The translations under genes and the position numbers were made by a program. 64,000 nt of DNA from Flavobacterium hibisci (GTDB lineage Bacteria > Bacteroidota > Bacteroidia > Flavobacteriales > Flavobacteriaceae), in the NCBI RefSeq assembly GCF_020026925.1, contig NZ_JAIQDW010000017.1:1-64000 (forward strand), written 5' to 3'. The notes below the pieces were generated by a model. It ran no database searches. It worked only from the letters and a program-made list of their open reading frames with translations, and was not told where the DNA came from. This document shows positions 22,076 to 31,313 of the stretch, in pieces (positions within the stretch are counted from its first letter, which is position 1; each line of letters begins with the position of its first letter).

Positions 22076-24826
22076 TTACAACTTACATTCTATTGTATAT
22101 TTTCCTGAACCTAATTTCAAATTTTTAATCGGTTTTCCATTGACTTTTATTTCTGAATTATTGGCGATTGGCAATTTTATTGTCGCTGATGTATTGGCAG
22201 GAATTTCGACTTTCAGGATTAATTTTCCATCTTTCTTTTCCCAGGCTGAAGCAATTTTTCCATAAATCGATTGGTAAGTTGCTTTTACAAAAGTCATATT
22301 GCCTACCACTTCCGGCTGAATGAAGAAATGTTTGAATCCCGGATTTTTTTCATCAGGCACAATTCCGGCTAAACTTTGGTAAAACCATTCTTCGATTTGT
22401 CCCATCATAAAGTGATTCCACGAATTTCCTTTGCGCGGATCCCATTGTTCGGTGAGAGTCGTTAGTCCGAATTTTATCTGAAAACCATAACCTGGTGCAT
22501 CGTAATGGTTGTTCATCTTGTACATCGTTTCGTTTTCGCCGTTTCGTGCCAAAGCCTGAAACAAATAACGGTTTCCAACATCGCCTGTCGTTAATCGGTC
22601 GCCTTTGGCTTTGATATCGGCCAATAAATTCTGCATCACTGCCGATTTATATTGCGGTTCTACGATATCCATAAAGATCGGAACGGCGTTGCTAAACTGA
22701 CTGCTGGTTCCGTATTGCTTGGTTTCTGAATTGAAAAACTCCTTATTGAAAGCGTTTTTAATATCCCAAGTCAAGGTCTCATATTTCGCAATATCTTCCG
22801 TTTTATTCAATAGTTTTGCCGCTTTTGCAACTAAACTTGTTCCATAAAAATAATGTGAAGTTGCCGAAAGTGCAATCGGACTATTTTTGGAATATCCTGC
22901 TGCATGTGTGCCGTAATCATACCAGTCGCCCAATCCGTGCGAAACGATATGATTCGTCGCTTTGGTTCCTAAATAATCTACGTACTTTTTCATTACCGGA
23001 TAATATTTCTCAATCAATGACGCATCGCCATAATATTCGTAATACATCCACGGCAGAATCACGCCTGTAACTCCCCATTCAGGTGAATCGGTAAAGTCGC
23101 CTCCAAAAACTACATATTCGGGAACGATGGTCGGAATTAATCCGTTGTCGCGTTGCGAATCTTCAATGTTCTGCATCGTTGCCGGAATAAAACTTTCCAG
23201 ATTATAATTGAACATCAGGCCTGGTCCGTTCAAATGAATTTCTTCGAGCCAACCTAATTTTTCGCGTTGCGGACAATCGGTGAAAACGCTCTGGAAATTA
23301 CTTTTTATAGCGTTATTAATCAGCAAATGTGTTTTATTGAAAATATCATTGGAAGATTCAAAGGTTCCTGCTTCTCCTGCTGAATTGTAAATGAAATTCG
23401 ATTTTAAGTCTAACAAAGTCGGAAGCTTTTCGTCCTTGGTTTTCTTGTAATTGATGTTTTCAATCTGAACATACTGATAACCATAGAAACTAAATTTCGG
23501 TTGCCATTCTTCGATACCTTCACCTTTTAAGGTATAATCGTAATAGTAAGGTTTACCCGTTTTTCCCTGACTTACTGTTCCGTCTTCATTCAGACTCTCG
23601 CCCACCCATACACGAACGGTTTGGCCTTTTTTCCCTTTTACTTTTATGGTTGTAAATCCGGAGAGGTTCTGACCCATATTGAAAATAAAAAAGTTAGGTT
23701 TCAGTTCTTTTGCTTCTTTTACATCATAACGTTTCTGGATCGTAACTGGTGTTGTCGTCTGCGCTCTTAAAACTCCTTTTGGCGCTTCCTGAACGACTAC
23801 TTTTTTCCAATTGGCATCATTAAAATCTTTATTGTTCCAGCCTTTTTGTTCCAGATTGGCGTTGTAATCTTCTCCTCCAAAAATACTATTGTAAGTAATC
23901 GGACTTTTGCTGTATTTCCAGTTTTCGTCTGATTTTATGATGTCTTCGGAACCGTCTTTGTAAACGACTTTCATTTTGAAAAACAAAGTCGGCGGACCAA
24001 AACTCACGTAAAACTTAGAATATCTTTCGGCCAAAGTATTATACATTCCGTTGCCTAAGAGAACGCCAATTACGTTTTCTCCGTTTTGAAGTTCTCTTGC
24101 AGTCAATTCGTAGGTATTGAAATTGACAGTTTTATCGTAATCTGTCCACAAAGGCGCAAATTCACTGTTGCCGATTTTCTTTCCGTTAATCGTCAGTTCA
24201 TAATGCCCTAAACCTGAAATGTAAACTACGGCCTCCTTGATTTCTTTTTTTACTTCGAAAGGCTTACGCAACATAATACTTCTGCGTGACAAAGAATCCG
24301 AAGCATTGATCAGAGCGTCTTTTTTCTGTCTGTTAAAGGTCGCTGTATGATAATTTCTGCCTTCCGGCAAATGGCTGTCGGCTTTTGTAATAGCTCCAAT
24401 CCAGATTGGATTCAAATCTGATGCTAAAGGCGACATTCTAAACGAAGCTGTTTTACTCCAATTGGACGCCTTGCCTTTTTGATTCCACACTTTGACTTTC
24501 CAGAAATATTTGGTTTCTCTTTTTAACGGAGTTCCGCTGTAAGTAATTTGAAGATTTTTCTCTGAATTTACTCTTCCGCTGTTCCAGATATCACCTTCGC
24601 CATTTTTTAGTTTTTCTTCCGAAGATGAAACTAAAATCTGATAGCCTATTTGCGAGGCATAAAATTCTTTTGAAACCAACTGCCAGCTTAATCTTGGCTG
24701 GTTTTGAACAACTGCCAATGGATTTTCGGTCAATTCGCAGGTCAAATGTTCAGCAGAAATTTGTGCATTCGAAATGAATGTTATCAGAAGACAAAAGAGG
24801 AATAATATGTTTTTGAAAAACTTCAC
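22076..24826 (-). CDS. GH78 alpha-L-rhamnosidase (916 aa)
   Basis: Second alpha-L-rhamnosidase of the locus, periplasmic. GTG at 24826 is taken as the start because it gives a clean signal peptide (KFFKNILFLFCLLITFISNAQ region). The ATG at 24859 lies inside a palindromic repeat and would prefix MCNLWQKK. Domains: N-terminal fibronectin-like domain (NPLAVVQNQPRLSW), jelly rolls with LTINGKKIG, (alpha/alpha)6 barrel, C-terminal beta-sandwich with KLPIAN. The likely general acid is Glu522 in DCPQREKLGWLEE and the base Glu793 in LTEQWDP. The acid motif differs from the paralogue at 12622-15369 (NERQPWLGD), so the two belong to different GH78 groups and should differ in substrate. A probable terminator follows. 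Confidence 0.9.
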   Translation of the reverse strand: MKFFKNILFLFCLLITFISNAQISAEHLTCELTENPLAVVQNQPRLSWQLVSKEFYASQIGYQILVSSSEEKLKNGEGDIWNSGRVNSEKNLQITYSGTPLKRETKYFWKVKVWNQKGKASNWSKTASFRMSPLASDLNPIWIGAITKADSHLPEGRNYHTATFNRQKKDALINASDSLSRRSIMLRKPFEVKKEIKEAVVYISGLGHYELTINGKKIGNSEFAPLWTDYDKTVNFNTYELTARELQNGENVIGVLLGNGMYNTLAERYSKFYVSFGPPTLFFKMKVVYKDGSEDIIKSDENWKYSKSPITYNSIFGGEDYNANLEQKGWNNKDFNDANWKKVVVQEAPKGVLRAQTTTPVTIQKRYDVKEAKELKPNFFIFNMGQNLSGFTTIKVKGKKGQTVRVWVGESLNEDGTVSQGKTGKPYYYDYTLKGEGIEEWQPKFSFYGYQYVQIENINYKKTKDEKLPTLLDLKSNFIYNSAGEAGTFESSNDIFNKTHLLINNAIKSNFQSVFTDCPQREKLGWLEEIHLNGPGLMFNYNLESFIPATMQNIEDSQRDNGLIPTIVPEYVVFGGDFTDSPEWGVTGVILPWMYYEYYGDASLIEKYYPVMKKYVDYLGTKATNHIVSHGLGDWYDYGTHAAGYSKNSPIALSATSHYFYGTSLVAKAAKLLNKTEDIAKYETLTWDIKNAFNKEFFNSETKQYGTSSQFSNAVPIFMDIVEPQYKSAVMQNLLADIKAKGDRLTTGDVGNRYLFQALARNGENETMYKMNNHYDAPGYGFQIKFGLTTLTEQWDPRKGNSWNHFMMGQIEEWFYQSLAGIVPDEKNPGFKHFFIQPEVVGNMTFVKATYQSIYGKIASAWEKKDGKLILKVEIPANTSATIKLPIANNSEIKVNGKPIKNLKLGSGKYTIECKL

Positions 24827-24841
24827 TGTGTATGTTTTTTT

Positions 24842-24926
24842 TTGCCACAAATTGCACAAATTTTCACTAATTATTCTTTTTCTTTGAGCTAAAATATTTG
24901 CGTGAATTTGCGGAATTTGCGGTTAT
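24842..24926. repeat. Intergenic palindrome, family D
   Basis: TGCCACAAATTGCACAAATT on the left and AATTTGCGGAATTTGCGG on the right form an imperfect stem. The left arm contains the false ATG of the GH78 gene. Confidence 0.6.
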
Positions 24927-24932
24927 ATTTTT

Positions 24933-26807
24933 TTATAATTTCTTTGTCACCAACGACTCAATATTAAAAACCGCTTCGGGAATTAATTTTCCTGTATCCG
25001 GTAAATCGGTGAAATCCGGCGTATCTGGCTCAGTGTCAGCATTTGGTGTGTAACGTTGCTCTCCGGTGCGGAACATAATACGTGAAATTCCGTCAACCGG
25101 TGCATAGAAAATTTTGTTGGTTTCTTTGCCATCATTCACTTTTACAGTGTACGAACGGGAAGTTACGTCTAATTTTACAGTGATTTTATAATCTTTTCCA
25201 GCTTCGTATTTTCCAATTCCGCCATGACGGGCTCCATGTTTTACTTTTATTTCGCCGTCTTTATCGAAAACAATGCGGATCGCAGGCAATCCTTGTTTGT
25301 TTTGGAATTCCACCTGCAGTAAACCGTGGTTATTTTGTTCTGGTTTTACGGTGAAAGTCGCTTCCATTTTTTGTGCAAACGGAATCACGCGCTCAGCACG
25401 CGAATAGTCAAAATAATCCTGATCTCTTAATGTCAGGCATTTTTTGCCATCTGCTTTCTTTTCGATTTTTGTGGATGCCCACGATAAATCGTAGGTGTTC
25501 CATAATTTTAATTCTTCGCCGTTTGGCAAATTATTGAAAACATCATTCACGTTGTCTTTCACTTCGCTGGTCACAGGAACAGGAACAGAAGCTACCCAAA
25601 TATCTTCTTTGTTGACACTGTAACTTACCCAAAGTTTTCCATCGGGCGGAGTTCCATCTCCTTCATTTATTCCGCGAACGTATTGCGGACCTGCTGATTT
25701 GTAATTTCCGCCGTAACGCATTGGGGTAATTTCGCCGTGAACCAACAATAAATCTTTGTAATTCAATCCGTCATCACTAGTTGAAATTGCCAATGGCCAA
25801 CGGTATTCCGAAGGATTATAAACAGTCGCATAACGGTTATCCGAAGTTTTTTGTCCCCAGATTTTGGCATTACTGTTTACAAATCCGGGCGCTCTTACCG
25901 GAATGTATTCCCAGGTTTTGCCTTCGTCTTTACTTAAGGAAGTTAAAGCAAATTTCCATAAACCAACTACGTTTCCGTTTGGCAAATGGTAATAATTGAA
26001 CGCTTTGTATTGTTTTTTTAACGGAATCAATTCATCGTCACGATCGGCTTCTTCTACCCATTGTTGCATTAGCAGAGGTTTAGAAAGTAACTCGTTGCAA
26101 GCTTTGATGAACTTTTTGTCTTTGCTTTTGGTATAAAATGGAAAAGTCGTTGGCAATGGATTTCCGGTTTTATTGTATCGGATAAAATAAATCGGGCCGT
26201 AAGTTCCGTCTTTGTAGATTTCACGCACGACACGTCCAATTCCTTTTCCGTCATTAGGATCATCTTTTTTGTCTAATGCAACTCCATAATAACCTATCGC
26301 CAATAATCTGTTATCAGAGGAAACATAAAAGCCCATTCTCTGATGCATGATAGCATCGATGTTTTTCGCAACGCCTTCTACACCTTCTTTTTTGAATCCA
26401 TCTGGAACATGATAAATCGGGAAAAGCACTGCTGGTTTTGTCCAGGTTACACCGTCTTTCGAAGTCATTATAAAAGTCTGGCTCGGCGGAATGTGCTCTC
26501 CGGACGGGTCGCTCAAATAATGCAGGTAAAAAGTATTGTTCCAATACGCCATCATGGATTGATGATTGTAAGTCCAACCGAATCCGTCTGCTTTTTCAGG
26601 ATGTTCACGGCTGGCGCGCATAATCTGCGTTGCGTGAACGCCAACTGCCGGACTCAATTGCCCGTGGTGGTAATCGACATTAGAAAGTGTTTTACCTGTA
26701 TATCGTATCGTGTCTTGTTGGGCTTGCGCCGAATTGACTGCAACACAGCTTAACAAAAGGGCTGTCGCTGTTACGATATTGGTTTTTATGTTTTGAAATG
26801 CAATCAT
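24933..26807 (-). CDS. Secreted beta-propeller protein with C-terminal beta-sandwich, unclassified (624 aa)
   Basis: Not assigned to a named enzyme family. Signal peptide about 1-29 (VNSAQAQ). Residues about 60-430 form a BNR-like propeller with one-per-blade motifs such as TSKDGVTWTKP, LSKDEGKTW and TSDDGLNY. Conserved-looking patches are FGWTYNHQSMMAYWNN, HYLSDPSGEHIPPSQ and RYGGNYKSAGPQYVRG, which could line an active site. Residues about 440-600 look like a concanavalin/LamG-type sandwich (FTVKPEQNNHGLLQVEFQN). Related propellers in pectin and arabinogalactan loci act as rhamnosidases or rhamnose-glucuronate lyases (for example GH145, PL42), so an exo-activity on a uronic-acid linkage is a reasonable guess. 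It lies between GH78 and GH43. Confidence 0.65.
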   Translation of the reverse strand: MIAFQNIKTNIVTATALLLSCVAVNSAQAQQDTIRYTGKTLSNVDYHHGQLSPAVGVHATQIMRASREHPEKADGFGWTYNHQSMMAYWNNTFYLHYLSDPSGEHIPPSQTFIMTSKDGVTWTKPAVLFPIYHVPDGFKKEGVEGVAKNIDAIMHQRMGFYVSSDNRLLAIGYYGVALDKKDDPNDGKGIGRVVREIYKDGTYGPIYFIRYNKTGNPLPTTFPFYTKSKDKKFIKACNELLSKPLLMQQWVEEADRDDELIPLKKQYKAFNYYHLPNGNVVGLWKFALTSLSKDEGKTWEYIPVRAPGFVNSNAKIWGQKTSDNRYATVYNPSEYRWPLAISTSDDGLNYKDLLLVHGEITPMRYGGNYKSAGPQYVRGINEGDGTPPDGKLWVSYSVNKEDIWVASVPVPVTSEVKDNVNDVFNNLPNGEELKLWNTYDLSWASTKIEKKADGKKCLTLRDQDYFDYSRAERVIPFAQKMEATFTVKPEQNNHGLLQVEFQNKQGLPAIRIVFDKDGEIKVKHGARHGGIGKYEAGKDYKITVKLDVTSRSYTVKVNDGKETNKIFYAPVDGISRIMFRTGEQRYTPNADTEPDTPDFTDLPDTGKLIPEAVFNIESLVTKKL

Positions 26808-26865
26808 TTTTATTTTATTTATGTCATGACCTCAGGGTTATGAATCCTGCGGTCGAATAAATCCA

Positions 26866-27783
26866 TTATTTTTTTTCAATTAATCCTTTTAGAACTTCTG
26901 CGGAAATAGTTGTAATCGTTCCGTGTTTGTGTCCTTCGGGTAATTTTATTTTTGAGGAAACATCTTCGAATTTCACAAAATCGGTCGTGCTTAAAGCTTT
27001 ATAATTTTTGGAACCGTAGTTGTCATAATACAGCAACCAGTTTTTATCCACTTTTACGACTGTTGGCCCTTCAGATAAATATTCCGTCAAGGGTTTTGAT
27101 CTTTTTTCGAATGGGCCTAAAGGTGATTTCCCGAAAGCTACTTCTATGTTTCGCATGGGTCTGGTGTTGTCTTTCAGAACCAAAACATAATCCTTTTTGC
27201 CTTTTTTTACGATGACACAATCGATGACGCTAAAGCCTGGATCGTAATATAATTTGGTATCCGAAAAGGTTTTGAAATCCTTAGTAGTTACGTAATACAT
27301 TCGGTGGTTGTTTTTCTCGTCTTCTACTCCTCTTTCGAATCGGAACGGAATTGTAGATGCCCAGATAATGATGTATTCTTTTTTGACATCGTCGTAAAAA
27401 ATCTCTGGCGCCCACACGTTTACGACTTCGGGTTCGTGTTTCATTACGGGAATGTATTGTTGTTCCGACCAATGAATCAAATCTTTCGAACTAGCGTATC
27501 CAAAACCGTTTCCGCCTTTCCAGTCGGTTGTCCAGACCATATGAAACGTTCCGTCGGCGCCTTTTGTGATAGACGGGTCACGCATGATTTTGCTGGCACC
27601 AATTTCGGGTTTTAGGAATGAGCTTTCTAAACCTTTCCAGTTGTAACCGTCTTCGCTGTAGGCCAGGTACAAACCTTCCGTAGCCGGTTCACGAAAAGAA
27701 GTGAAAAGAAAAATTTCTTTCTTTTTTTGGGAATAGCTTAGAGCGAAAAGCGAAAGGGTTAATATGATGAATATTTTTTTCAT
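26866..27783 (-). CDS. GH43 five-bladed propeller glycosidase, arabinosidase-like (305 aa)
   Basis: Inverting exo-glycosidase, probably releasing alpha-L-arabinose (or beta-xylose/galactose) from side chains. Signal peptide 1-19 (FALSYSQ). The GH43 catalytic triad is visible: Asp69 in MRDPSI (base), Asp188 in VIDCVI (pKa modulator) and Glu238 in SEGPTV (acid), with the family hallmark WAPEIFYD at about 124-131. The length, about 300 residues, is a bare catalytic domain without a binding module. The start is at MKKIFIILTL. A hairpin with one mismatch (26825-26851) lies between it and the propeller gene downstream. Confidence 0.85.
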   Translation of the reverse strand: MKKIFIILTLSLFALSYSQKKKEIFLFTSFREPATEGLYLAYSEDGYNWKGLESSFLKPEIGASKIMRDPSITKGADGTFHMVWTTDWKGGNGFGYASSKDLIHWSEQQYIPVMKHEPEVVNVWAPEIFYDDVKKEYIIIWASTIPFRFERGVEDEKNNHRMYYVTTKDFKTFSDTKLYYDPGFSVIDCVIVKKGKKDYVLVLKDNTRPMRNIEVAFGKSPLGPFEKRSKPLTEYLSEGPTVVKVDKNWLLYYDNYGSKNYKALSTTDFVKFEDVSSKIKLPEGHKHGTITTISAEVLKGLIEKK

Positions 27784-27876
27784 TGTTATGTTTTTATACT
27801 TACCAAAGGTTTCATTGTTAAGTTATTTGCTAAAATCTGTAAAAGTTATCTATTTCCAGAACACATTACCCTTAAA

Positions 27877-27984
27877 GTTTGTCATTCCGAGGAACGAGGA
27901 ATCTCCGCAAGTAATTCCGCAATCAAAATCCCCAATCTTTGTCGAGCTTCTAACGGAGATTCCTCGTTCCTCGGAATGACAAAC
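27877..27984. repeat. Palindromic intergenic repeat family A, copy 4
   Basis: The cleanest copy, with terminal arms GTCATTCCGAGGAACGAGGA and TCCTCGTTCCTCGGAATGAC that match perfectly and extend into AATCTCCG/CGGAGATT. It lies between GH28 and GH43. The remainder of the 282-base gap is AT-rich with nothing recognisable. Confidence 0.88.
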
Positions 27985-28065
27985 TGTGTGTAAAACCTAG
28001 CAAACTAAACCAATTTATGTTTTCCGAACACTTATGTTTTAAAAACCTTGCAGAATACTCGTTGT

Positions 28066-29640
28066 TTATTCTGAAATCGCTTTTTTATCCAGATCTTTTC
28101 CTTTTTTCACAACTGTAGTCACATTGTTGAACACATTGTTTTTAAGGAAAATATTCTTTGTATCCTTTCCGTTGGCTTCGATGAAAACATCGGTGGCGTT
28201 GAACGGGAAATTGTTGTTGATCATAATGTTGGAAGCGTTGTCGATCTTGATAACCGGCACCCCTTTGATTGGCGTTGAAGATCCTACATTGTCGAAAATC
28301 AGGTTTTTTGCATCCAGAATTTTGAAAGAAGAACCTATGGTTGCGTTGACTTTTACGTCATGGAATTCTACATCTGTTGCCGTGTTGACGGTGAAACCTT
28401 CCTTGCCTTCCATGTTTATGTTGGAGAACGTGATGTTTTGGATTGGCATTTCGACAATTCCGCGAACGAAACCGGCTTTGTTGACATTTCCACCTGTAAC
28501 GTTGCTGATGTGGATGTTTCTGAAAATCGGCGTGCGCTCTGTAACCGGCTCTACCGGATTGTCCTTGTCGTAGAATAAATCCAAGATGATAGCTTCTTCC
28601 TTGATGTTTTTCATTACTATATTGCTCACGCGAATTTCTTCGACCACTCCACCTCGTCCACGTGCGGCTTTGATACGGATTCCACGATCGGTTCCGTCGA
28701 AAACACAATTGGAAATCGTGATTTTTTTGATTCCGCCAGACATTTCGCTTCCAATAACCACACCTCCGTGACCGCTTAACATGGTACAGTTGGTGATGGT
28801 TACGTTTTCGGTTGCTTTTCCGTATTTCCGACCGTCTGCGTCGCGACCCGATTTGATGGTGATACAGTCGTCACCTACGCTGATGTGGCAATCTGAAATG
28901 TGAACGTTCGTACAGGAAGAAGGGTTAATTCCGTCTGTGTTTGGCGAATGCGGATTGAAAATCGAGATTCCGGTTACGGTTACGTTGTCGCAGAATTCAG
29001 GATTTATGGTCCAGAACGGTGAATTTTTGAAGGTAACGCCTTCGATTAAAATATTTTTGCAATTATAAGCCTGAAAAAAAGAAGGTCTGAAAAAATGTTT
29101 GTCAATCGTTCTTTTGTAATATGGCTCGTACACAATTCCTTTGTTTTGCTCCGTCCACATTTTTTGGTATTTGGTTTCCGGAATCGGACCTTTGGCAGTT
29201 TCGATTCGGTAGACTTCATTCCACCACGCTTTTCCCTGACCATCTATTACACCTCTTCCTGTGATGGTAATATTTTCGACGTCTTTGGCGTAAAATAATG
29301 GAGAGAAAGACTGCATCACGATTCCTTCATAACGCATTTCGACATACGGAAGATAATCATCGAAGTTCTCTGAAAATTTCAAAAGCGCTCCTGAATCCAA
29401 ATGAATTGTGATGTTGCTTTTTAGTTTTAAAGCGCCTGTCAAATATTCACCTGCTGGGAAAAATATGGTTCCGCCTCCATTGGCTGACGCATTATCGATG
29501 GCTTTTTGAATGGCTTCGGTGCATTTTATTCCTTTGTTGTTTCCGCCTTCGTTTAGGATGTTTAACCAGCCGTCATTTGCGAAAGCTGAATTAATTCCGG
29601 TGATTAAACAGAGTAGTATTATGATATTTTTAATTTTCAT
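28066..29640 (-). CDS. GH28 polygalacturonase family enzyme (524 aa)
   Basis: Inverting hydrolase of galacturonan or rhamnogalacturonan backbone, right-handed beta-helix. Signal peptide 1-21 (INSAFA). All GH28 signatures are present: Asp236 in NTDG, Asp257-Asp258 in VGDDC, His291 in SGHGG, and RIK in RGIRIKAARG. An inserted region around 150-185 (YRIETAKGPIPETKYQKMW) is common in exo-acting Bacteroidota GH28s, so an exo-polygalacturonase or rhamnogalacturonan-active enzyme is likely. It is probably periplasmic, acting after import by SusC/SusD. It lies between the GH140-like and GH43 genes. Confidence 0.92.
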   Translation of the reverse strand: MKIKNIIILLCLITGINSAFANDGWLNILNEGGNNKGIKCTEAIQKAIDNASANGGGTIFFPAGEYLTGALKLKSNITIHLDSGALLKFSENFDDYLPYVEMRYEGIVMQSFSPLFYAKDVENITITGRGVIDGQGKAWWNEVYRIETAKGPIPETKYQKMWTEQNKGIVYEPYYKRTIDKHFFRPSFFQAYNCKNILIEGVTFKNSPFWTINPEFCDNVTVTGISIFNPHSPNTDGINPSSCTNVHISDCHISVGDDCITIKSGRDADGRKYGKATENVTITNCTMLSGHGGVVIGSEMSGGIKKITISNCVFDGTDRGIRIKAARGRGGVVEEIRVSNIVMKNIKEEAIILDLFYDKDNPVEPVTERTPIFRNIHISNVTGGNVNKAGFVRGIVEMPIQNITFSNINMEGKEGFTVNTATDVEFHDVKVNATIGSSFKILDAKNLIFDNVGSSTPIKGVPVIKIDNASNIMINNNFPFNATDVFIEANGKDTKNIFLKNNVFNNVTTVVKKGKDLDKKAISE

Positions 29641-29662
29641 AGTGTTGTTATTTTCTTCTCAT

Positions 29663-29766
29663 TTTTGTCATCCCGAGAAACGAGGGATCTCCGTTAGTAG
29701 CTCCACATGCTGAATAAACTTTGTGTTAGTTTCTTGCGGAGATCCCTCGTTTCTCGGGATGACAAT
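29663..29766. repeat. Palindromic intergenic repeat family A, copy 5
   Basis: Arms TTGTCATCCCGAGAAACGAG and CTCGTTTCTCGGGATGACAA match perfectly, with GGATCTCCG and CGGAGATCC continuing inwards. It lies between the GH140-like and GH28 genes. Confidence 0.88.
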
Positions 29767-29773
29767 TTTGTGT

Positions 29774-31171
29774 TTATTTATTTGAACTTAAAATTAAAAC
29801 CCAGTCGTTTCCATCTTCTTTTTTGCCGGAAGGCTGGAATTCTTTAGTTCCTTTATTGTCAAAAACTCCAATCTTTGTTTTTTTTCCGTTTCTTGGGTTG
29901 TACCACGTTGCGGTTACTTTATCTCCTGAAATTTTACCCATATTGACAGTGATTTTTCTTCCGGTATAGGTATAAATCAAAGCATAATCATTTCCTCTTG
30001 TTGCCACCTGATAATCGTATTTTTCTCCCTGATTGGCAACTAAGGACTGATCCGGAACTCTTTCTAAGTAGGGAAATTCCAACATCAGATTTTTAATGTG
30101 TACCATTTGTCCGGCTCCGGGTGCATTGATGGCTGATGTCCAAAGTTCTTTGTTTCCGTAAGCTGGATTGTCTCCTTTTCTGAACATTTGCATTACGGCA
30201 TTGTGTCCGTAAGTGTAACCTGCTCCGCCTGCAAAAACCGACCAGTAGCCGTAGCGACGTACATCACTTGCTGTCCATTTTGGCTGTAAGGTGTCATGCA
30301 AACCATGCGGAATTCCTTCGTATGATGGCTCTCCGTCTAATGTTGGTTTGGTTGGTTTTAAATCCCAGTCTCTATGAACGAATTTGTAATTATCTTCTTT
30401 GAAAGGTTTCACCGAATCCTGATCGTATCTTCTGTGACCGGACTGGAACATATTGAAATCCAGCCAGCTTGCATTATGAAAATTCTCTGAAGAATCGGTT
30501 CTTCCGAAAGGATGAAAAGTCACTAACTGATCCGGATTATTGGTTTTTAAAGTACTTCCGAGCGCGTTCCAGATGTCCTGAAATTTATCTCCGTAAGTAT
30601 CGCCACCGTTCAGCCAGATTATATTGGTTCTTTTTTTATATCGATCGGCTAAAAATTTGGCATATTTTTCAACATCAGCTTTCGTTACTTTACTTTTAGC
30701 ACTACTAATATTAGTACCCCAAACCGGCACCATGGCAAGGTAGATTCCGTTTTTTTGTGCTACATCCAAAGTATAATCTATGTGATCCCAGTAATCGTAT
30801 TCGGGAGCATCATTTGGATCGTTGCCTGGTGACGTAATTTGCTGAGACAGATTATCATTCATTAAGGCCTGATCACCATACGCATTTACAGCATTCACAT
30901 TATGCAAAACCATTACCTGAACTACATTGAATCCTTTTGCTTTTCGATCCTGAAGGTATTTTTCTACACCTGCCCTGTCCAGTTTTCCGAATGTCAGCCA
31001 GCCTGTATCGCCAAGCCAGAAAAATGGTTTTCCGTCTTCAGTAACAAAATAATGCTTGTTTTCGTAAACTTTGATTTTTGGTAATGCTTTTGATTTTGCA
31101 GATTGTGAAAATCCGCTTTGTGCTGTCAACATCATGCTTATGCTCAGTGCAAATAGATATTTCAGATTCAT
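29774..31171 (-). CDS. GH140-like (DUF4038) apiosidase-type glycoside hydrolase (465 aa)
   Basis: Member of the DUF4038 TIM-barrel family, whose characterised enzyme is the GH140 apiosidase that cuts the apiose-galacturonate link at the base of RG-II side chains. Signal peptide about 1-22 (SGFSQ). Family hallmarks: KPFFWLGDTGW, VQVMVLHNVNAVNAYGD, IIWLNGGDTYGD, and an acidic TLDGEPSYEG with Glu281 as a catalytic candidate. A C-terminal beta domain follows (about 375-465, with YTGRKITVNMGKI and ATWYNPRNG). ATG at 31171 is preferred over 31225, which lies in repeat DNA (false MCNSWQKK prefix). Exact specificity is inferred from family and context only. Confidence 0.85.
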   Translation of the reverse strand: MNLKYLFALSISMMLTAQSGFSQSAKSKALPKIKVYENKHYFVTEDGKPFFWLGDTGWLTFGKLDRAGVEKYLQDRKAKGFNVVQVMVLHNVNAVNAYGDQALMNDNLSQQITSPGNDPNDAPEYDYWDHIDYTLDVAQKNGIYLAMVPVWGTNISSAKSKVTKADVEKYAKFLADRYKKRTNIIWLNGGDTYGDKFQDIWNALGSTLKTNNPDQLVTFHPFGRTDSSENFHNASWLDFNMFQSGHRRYDQDSVKPFKEDNYKFVHRDWDLKPTKPTLDGEPSYEGIPHGLHDTLQPKWTASDVRRYGYWSVFAGGAGYTYGHNAVMQMFRKGDNPAYGNKELWTSAINAPGAGQMVHIKNLMLEFPYLERVPDQSLVANQGEKYDYQVATRGNDYALIYTYTGRKITVNMGKISGDKVTATWYNPRNGKKTKIGVFDNKGTKEFQPSGKKEDGNDWVLILSSNK

Positions 31172-31209
31172 TTTATTTTTTATTTTGAATTGTGTTTTTA
31201 TTTTTTTTT

Positions 31210-31313
31210 GCCACGAATTACACAAATTTTCGCTAATTTCTTCTTTGCTTCGTCTTAATTATTTCACGCAGATTATAAAAAATAATTTCTGAAAATTTGT
31301 GTAATTTGTGGCT
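31210..31313. repeat. Intergenic palindrome, family D
   Basis: GCCACGAATTACACAAATTT and AAATTTGTGTAATTTGTGGC are near-perfect arms enclosing about 60 bases. The right arm overlaps the stop codon of the beta-helix/DUF6298 gene, and the left arm gives the false ATG of the GH140-like gene. Confidence 0.85.

Noticed and set aside
26825..26851. Possible terminator GACCGCAGG...CCTGAGGTC
   Set aside because: One mismatch in the stem and no U-run on either strand; kept only as a weak hairpin next to the propeller gene.
28124..28573. A 149-codon plus-strand frame inside GH28
   Set aside because: It is antisense to conserved catalytic regions of GH28, with no promoter or family signature.
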